Below are positions 62,295 through 64,000 of a stretch of DNA of 64,000 nt, in pieces. Origin of the DNA: Sulfuriferula plumbiphila. Its GTDB lineage: Bacteria > Pseudomonadota > Gammaproteobacteria > Burkholderiales > Sulfuriferulaceae. Position numbers and translations under genes: made by a program. How positions within the stretch are numbered: position 1 is the first letter of the stretch; every line of letters begins with the position of its first letter. Location of the stretch: assembly GCF_009938015.1 (NCBI RefSeq), contig NZ_AP021884.1, forward strand, positions 682,001 through 746,000, written 5' to 3'. Below the pieces are notes generated by a model, which did no database searches, was not told the origin of the DNA, and worked only from the letters and a program-made list of their open reading frames with translations.

Positions 62295-62698
62295 GTTGGC
62301 TTCCTCCATGTTGTCGGTTTATTGACTGTGGTACTGTCAAGGCTGTTCAATGGTTTCGGGACTCTAAGCCTTAGAGTAACTACGACCATCAACCAATACT
62401 TGAGCCCCTCGAACCCTTAATAAATTAAATCCTCTTGGAGGACAGAAAGATTCAAGGTGCGCTCAACGCATGAAGTGCTTAAACTTGGCCATCCATGCGC
62501 TGTTTTTGTGCTTGTATACTCCGCAACAGCCTGTCCTACAAAAGCAACTCCCGGCGTAGTCGCCCGGTATTGTCAGTGATCTCTTTGGCGTTACAGATCG
62601 TTCGACAAAACCAGTATCTCTTCAGTAAACAAGAGCTACTACGACCACTCTATGCGCTGTCTTCTTCGTGCACTGCAGGGTGAATTTGTGGGGAAACC
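62295..62698. other. gap between sorB and the truncated exporter
   Basis: 404 bases without a recognisable gene. It contains the 17-bp palindrome listed separately and would hold the promoter of the exporter gene. No tRNA or known RNA was seen. Confidence 0.5.
62361..62377. promoter_or_regulatory. 17-bp palindrome upstream of the exporter gene
   Basis: ACTCTAAG-C-CTTAGAGT, perfect 8-bp arms, 67 bases upstream of the exporter start. It looks like a dimeric regulator's operator; the regulator is unknown. Confidence 0.4.
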
Positions 62699-63055
62699 TC
62701 AGGGTCGGACCCTATTTTTATGCCTTGGTTGTTCGGCGCCGTAGGTCTTCACCAGGTAATCCACCATCGCCGGGATGTCCTCGTCCGCGAACGGTGCATG
62801 GAATGTCTTCTTCATTTTCTTGACGGTGACTTCCCAGTAAGTGCGTGGCGACGGCGGTTGATATTGCACGTACTGAGCCGAATGACAGACCAGGCAGTTT
62901 TGCTGCACCAGTGGATAGCCGGGCAGATCGCTCGGCTGGTAGCGCGCGGTCTCTTCCGGCAAGGTGATCTCCAACGCCCAGACCGCAGAGGTCAACGTCA
63001 GCGACATCAGCAGCGCGAGCACGCCCCGCAAAGACTTGTTTTTTTGAATGTTCAT
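62699..63055 (-). CDS. sorB: sulfite dehydrogenase cytochrome c subunit
   Basis: 118 residues: a signal peptide (about 1-27, ending SAVWA), then a small monohaem cytochrome c with CLVCH at 54-58 and probable distal Met in VKKMKKTF. It accepts electrons from the molybdenum subunit in the periplasm. A strong AAGGAGGA site fixes the start at 63055, 11 bases after sorA. The last seven residues (HKNRVRP) are encoded by the repeat remnant, so the natural C-terminus has been replaced. Confidence 0.85.
   Translation of the reverse strand: MNIQKNKSLRGVLALLMSLTLTSAVWALEITLPEETARYQPSDLPGYPLVQQNCLVCHSAQYVQYQPPSPRTYWEVTVKKMKKTFHAPFADEDIPAMVDYLVKTYGAEQPRHKNRVRP
62702..62718 (-). repeat. third repeat remnant at the sorB 3' end
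   Basis: GGGTCGGACCCTATTTT carries the same GACCCTATTT tail as the RAYT repeats and forms the palindrome GGGTC-G-GACCC. It encodes the last residues of SorB and follows its stop. Confidence 0.6.
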
Positions 63056-63065
63056 TGGTTCCTCC

Positions 63066-64000
63066 TTATGCCGCGACGACGCGCGTGGTTTCAACGACAT
63101 TGCGCATGTAGCCCGCAGGGTTCCACAACCCGGTCATGGGCTGGCTCTGGCCGATGCGGTTGAGCGCGCGCACCTTCAGCTCGTAAGTTCCCTTGCGGGG
63201 CGGTTTGAATGCCGCCGTCCATTCGCGGAACGAATAGCGGCCGAGATCCTTGCCCAGGCGCGCTGCGTTCCAGGTGCGGCCGCCGTCGGACGAGAAGGCG
63301 ACTTCGGCGATGCCATAGCCACCGTCGAAGGCGATGCCGCGCACCACGGTTTCCCGCCCGGCGTGTACCTTGGCCCCGTCGGTGAGACTGGTGATGAAGG
63401 AGCGGACGTTGAAACGGTTGATCGGCGTGGTCTTGGCCGGTGCCGTCCCCGGCTCGACACAGGCACACGCGTTGTCGGGGATGCGGTAGGCCGTATTCAT
63501 CCAGAAACCGTCGAACGCCTTGTCCAGCACGTGGATGTCCGACAGGTGCTTCACCCAGTAGGTACCGTAGTAACCCGGCACGATCAGCCGCACCGGGTAG
63601 CCGTTCAACATGGGCAAGTCCTCGCCGTTCATCGCCCAGGCCAGCATCACTTCGCCATCGAGGGCATGATCGATATTGAGCGCCTTCATGAAATCCGGAC
63701 CGCCTTCGATCGGGGGCATGTCCATGCCGTTGAAGCTCACCTGAACGGCGCCGGCTTGCACGCCAGCCTTCTCCAGCACTTTCTTCAGCGGCACCCCGGT
63801 CCAGCGTGCATTGCCCATCGCCCCATTGGAGAGCTGTCCGCCGTTGGCGCGCGGCGTGAAGTGACCGCGGCTGTTGCCCGAGCATTGGTTAACGGCGATG
63901 ATATCTACGGGATCAGCCAGGCGCTTGAGTTCGTCGAGCGACAACTCCAGCGGGGTATTCACCTTGCCGCCCACGCGCAGCCGGTAGGTTTGCGGGTCGA
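63066..64000 (-). CDS. sorA: sulfite dehydrogenase molybdenum subunit (5' end outside window)
   Basis: The frame is open to the window edge; about 311 C-terminal residues are visible. The molybdenum-coordinating Cys is in AVNQCSGNSRGHF, followed by GVPLKKVLEKAG and GYYGTYWVKHLSDIHVLD; the Mo-co dimerisation domain (AEVAFSSDGGRTWNAARLG, GLWNPAGYMRNVVE) ends the protein. With sorB it forms SorAB, oxidising sulfite to sulfate. SoxC is a related alternative, but the adjacent small monohaem cytochrome favours SorA. Confidence 0.88.
   Translation of the reverse strand, partial: DPQTYRLRVGGKVNTPLELSLDELKRLADPVDIIAVNQCSGNSRGHFTPRANGGQLSNGAMGNARWTGVPLKKVLEKAGVQAGAVQVSFNGMDMPPIEGGPDFMKALNIDHALDGEVMLAWAMNGEDLPMLNGYPVRLIVPGYYGTYWVKHLSDIHVLDKAFDGFWMNTAYRIPDNACACVEPGTAPAKTTPINRFNVRSFITSLTDGAKVHAGRETVVRGIAFDGGYGIAEVAFSSDGGRTWNAARLGKDLGRYSFREWTAAFKPPRKGTYELKVRALNRIGQSQPMTGLWNPAGYMRNVVETTRVVAA

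Overview
The window reads as chromosome of a betaproteobacterium, most likely a chemolithotrophic sulfur oxidiser of the Nitrosomonadales type (Sulfuriferula, Sulfuricella and Thiobacillus are the comparisons that come to mind). This is inference from gene order, protein signatures and the sulfur genes at the right end; no database search was possible. About 93% of the sequence is coding and most of it is housekeeping.

Layout. 1-21.8 kb (+): the 3' part of rpoC, the str operon (rpsL, rpsG, fusA, tuf), then the S10, spc and alpha operons without interruption from rpsJ to rplQ. It includes secY, infA and a 37-codon rpmJ, has recognisable sigma70 promoters in front of rpsL, rpsJ and rplN, and ends in a strong terminator. 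21.8-30.2 kb: a SAM hydrolase-family gene convergent with a glycerate 2-kinase, uvrA on the minus strand, then a YajR-like transporter, ssb and an acyl-ACP synthetase-like ligase on the plus strand with touching start and stop codons. 30.3-31.1 kb is a gene graveyard holding a frameshifted TonB receptor and a response-regulator fragment. 31.2-39.3 kb: fmdB, a DUF502 protein, aspS, a small unknown protein, nudB, an EAL-CBS-GGDEF signalling protein, a YbhP/ClsB cardiolipin synthase pair and a 77-residue ferredoxin-fold-like protein. 39.5-41.7 kb is accessory: an IS5/IS427-type insertion sequence with target duplication, a decayed copy of the 77-residue gene, and three tandem diverged Roadblock-like (DUF2173-type) genes.

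42.0-51.9 kb (+): yebC, ruvC, ruvA, ruvB, then ybgC-tolQRAB-pal-cpoB (outer-membrane constriction system) and queE-queC (queuosine precursor synthesis). 52-57.2 kb: a YeeE/YedE sulfur-compound transporter, darP and pmbA divergently arranged, and an E. coli-like ycaO.

57.2-64 kb is the most dynamic part. A RAYT (HUH transposase) element bounded by an 18-bp inverted repeat is followed by a four-gene minus-strand operon (persulfide dioxygenase-like hydrolase, ArsR-type regulator, MFS transporter, DsrE-like protein). Beyond it lies a second, truncated 99-bp copy of the RAYT end (97/99 identical). This copy abuts a putative sulfate exporter that has lost its C-terminal half, and a third repeat remnant forms the last codons of sorB, the cytochrome subunit of a SorAB sulfite dehydrogenase whose sorA runs off the window. 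Read together, sulfite oxidation, sulfate export and persulfide detoxification genes have been cut and re-joined at copies of the same repeat. This is the strongest candidate for unusual biology here.
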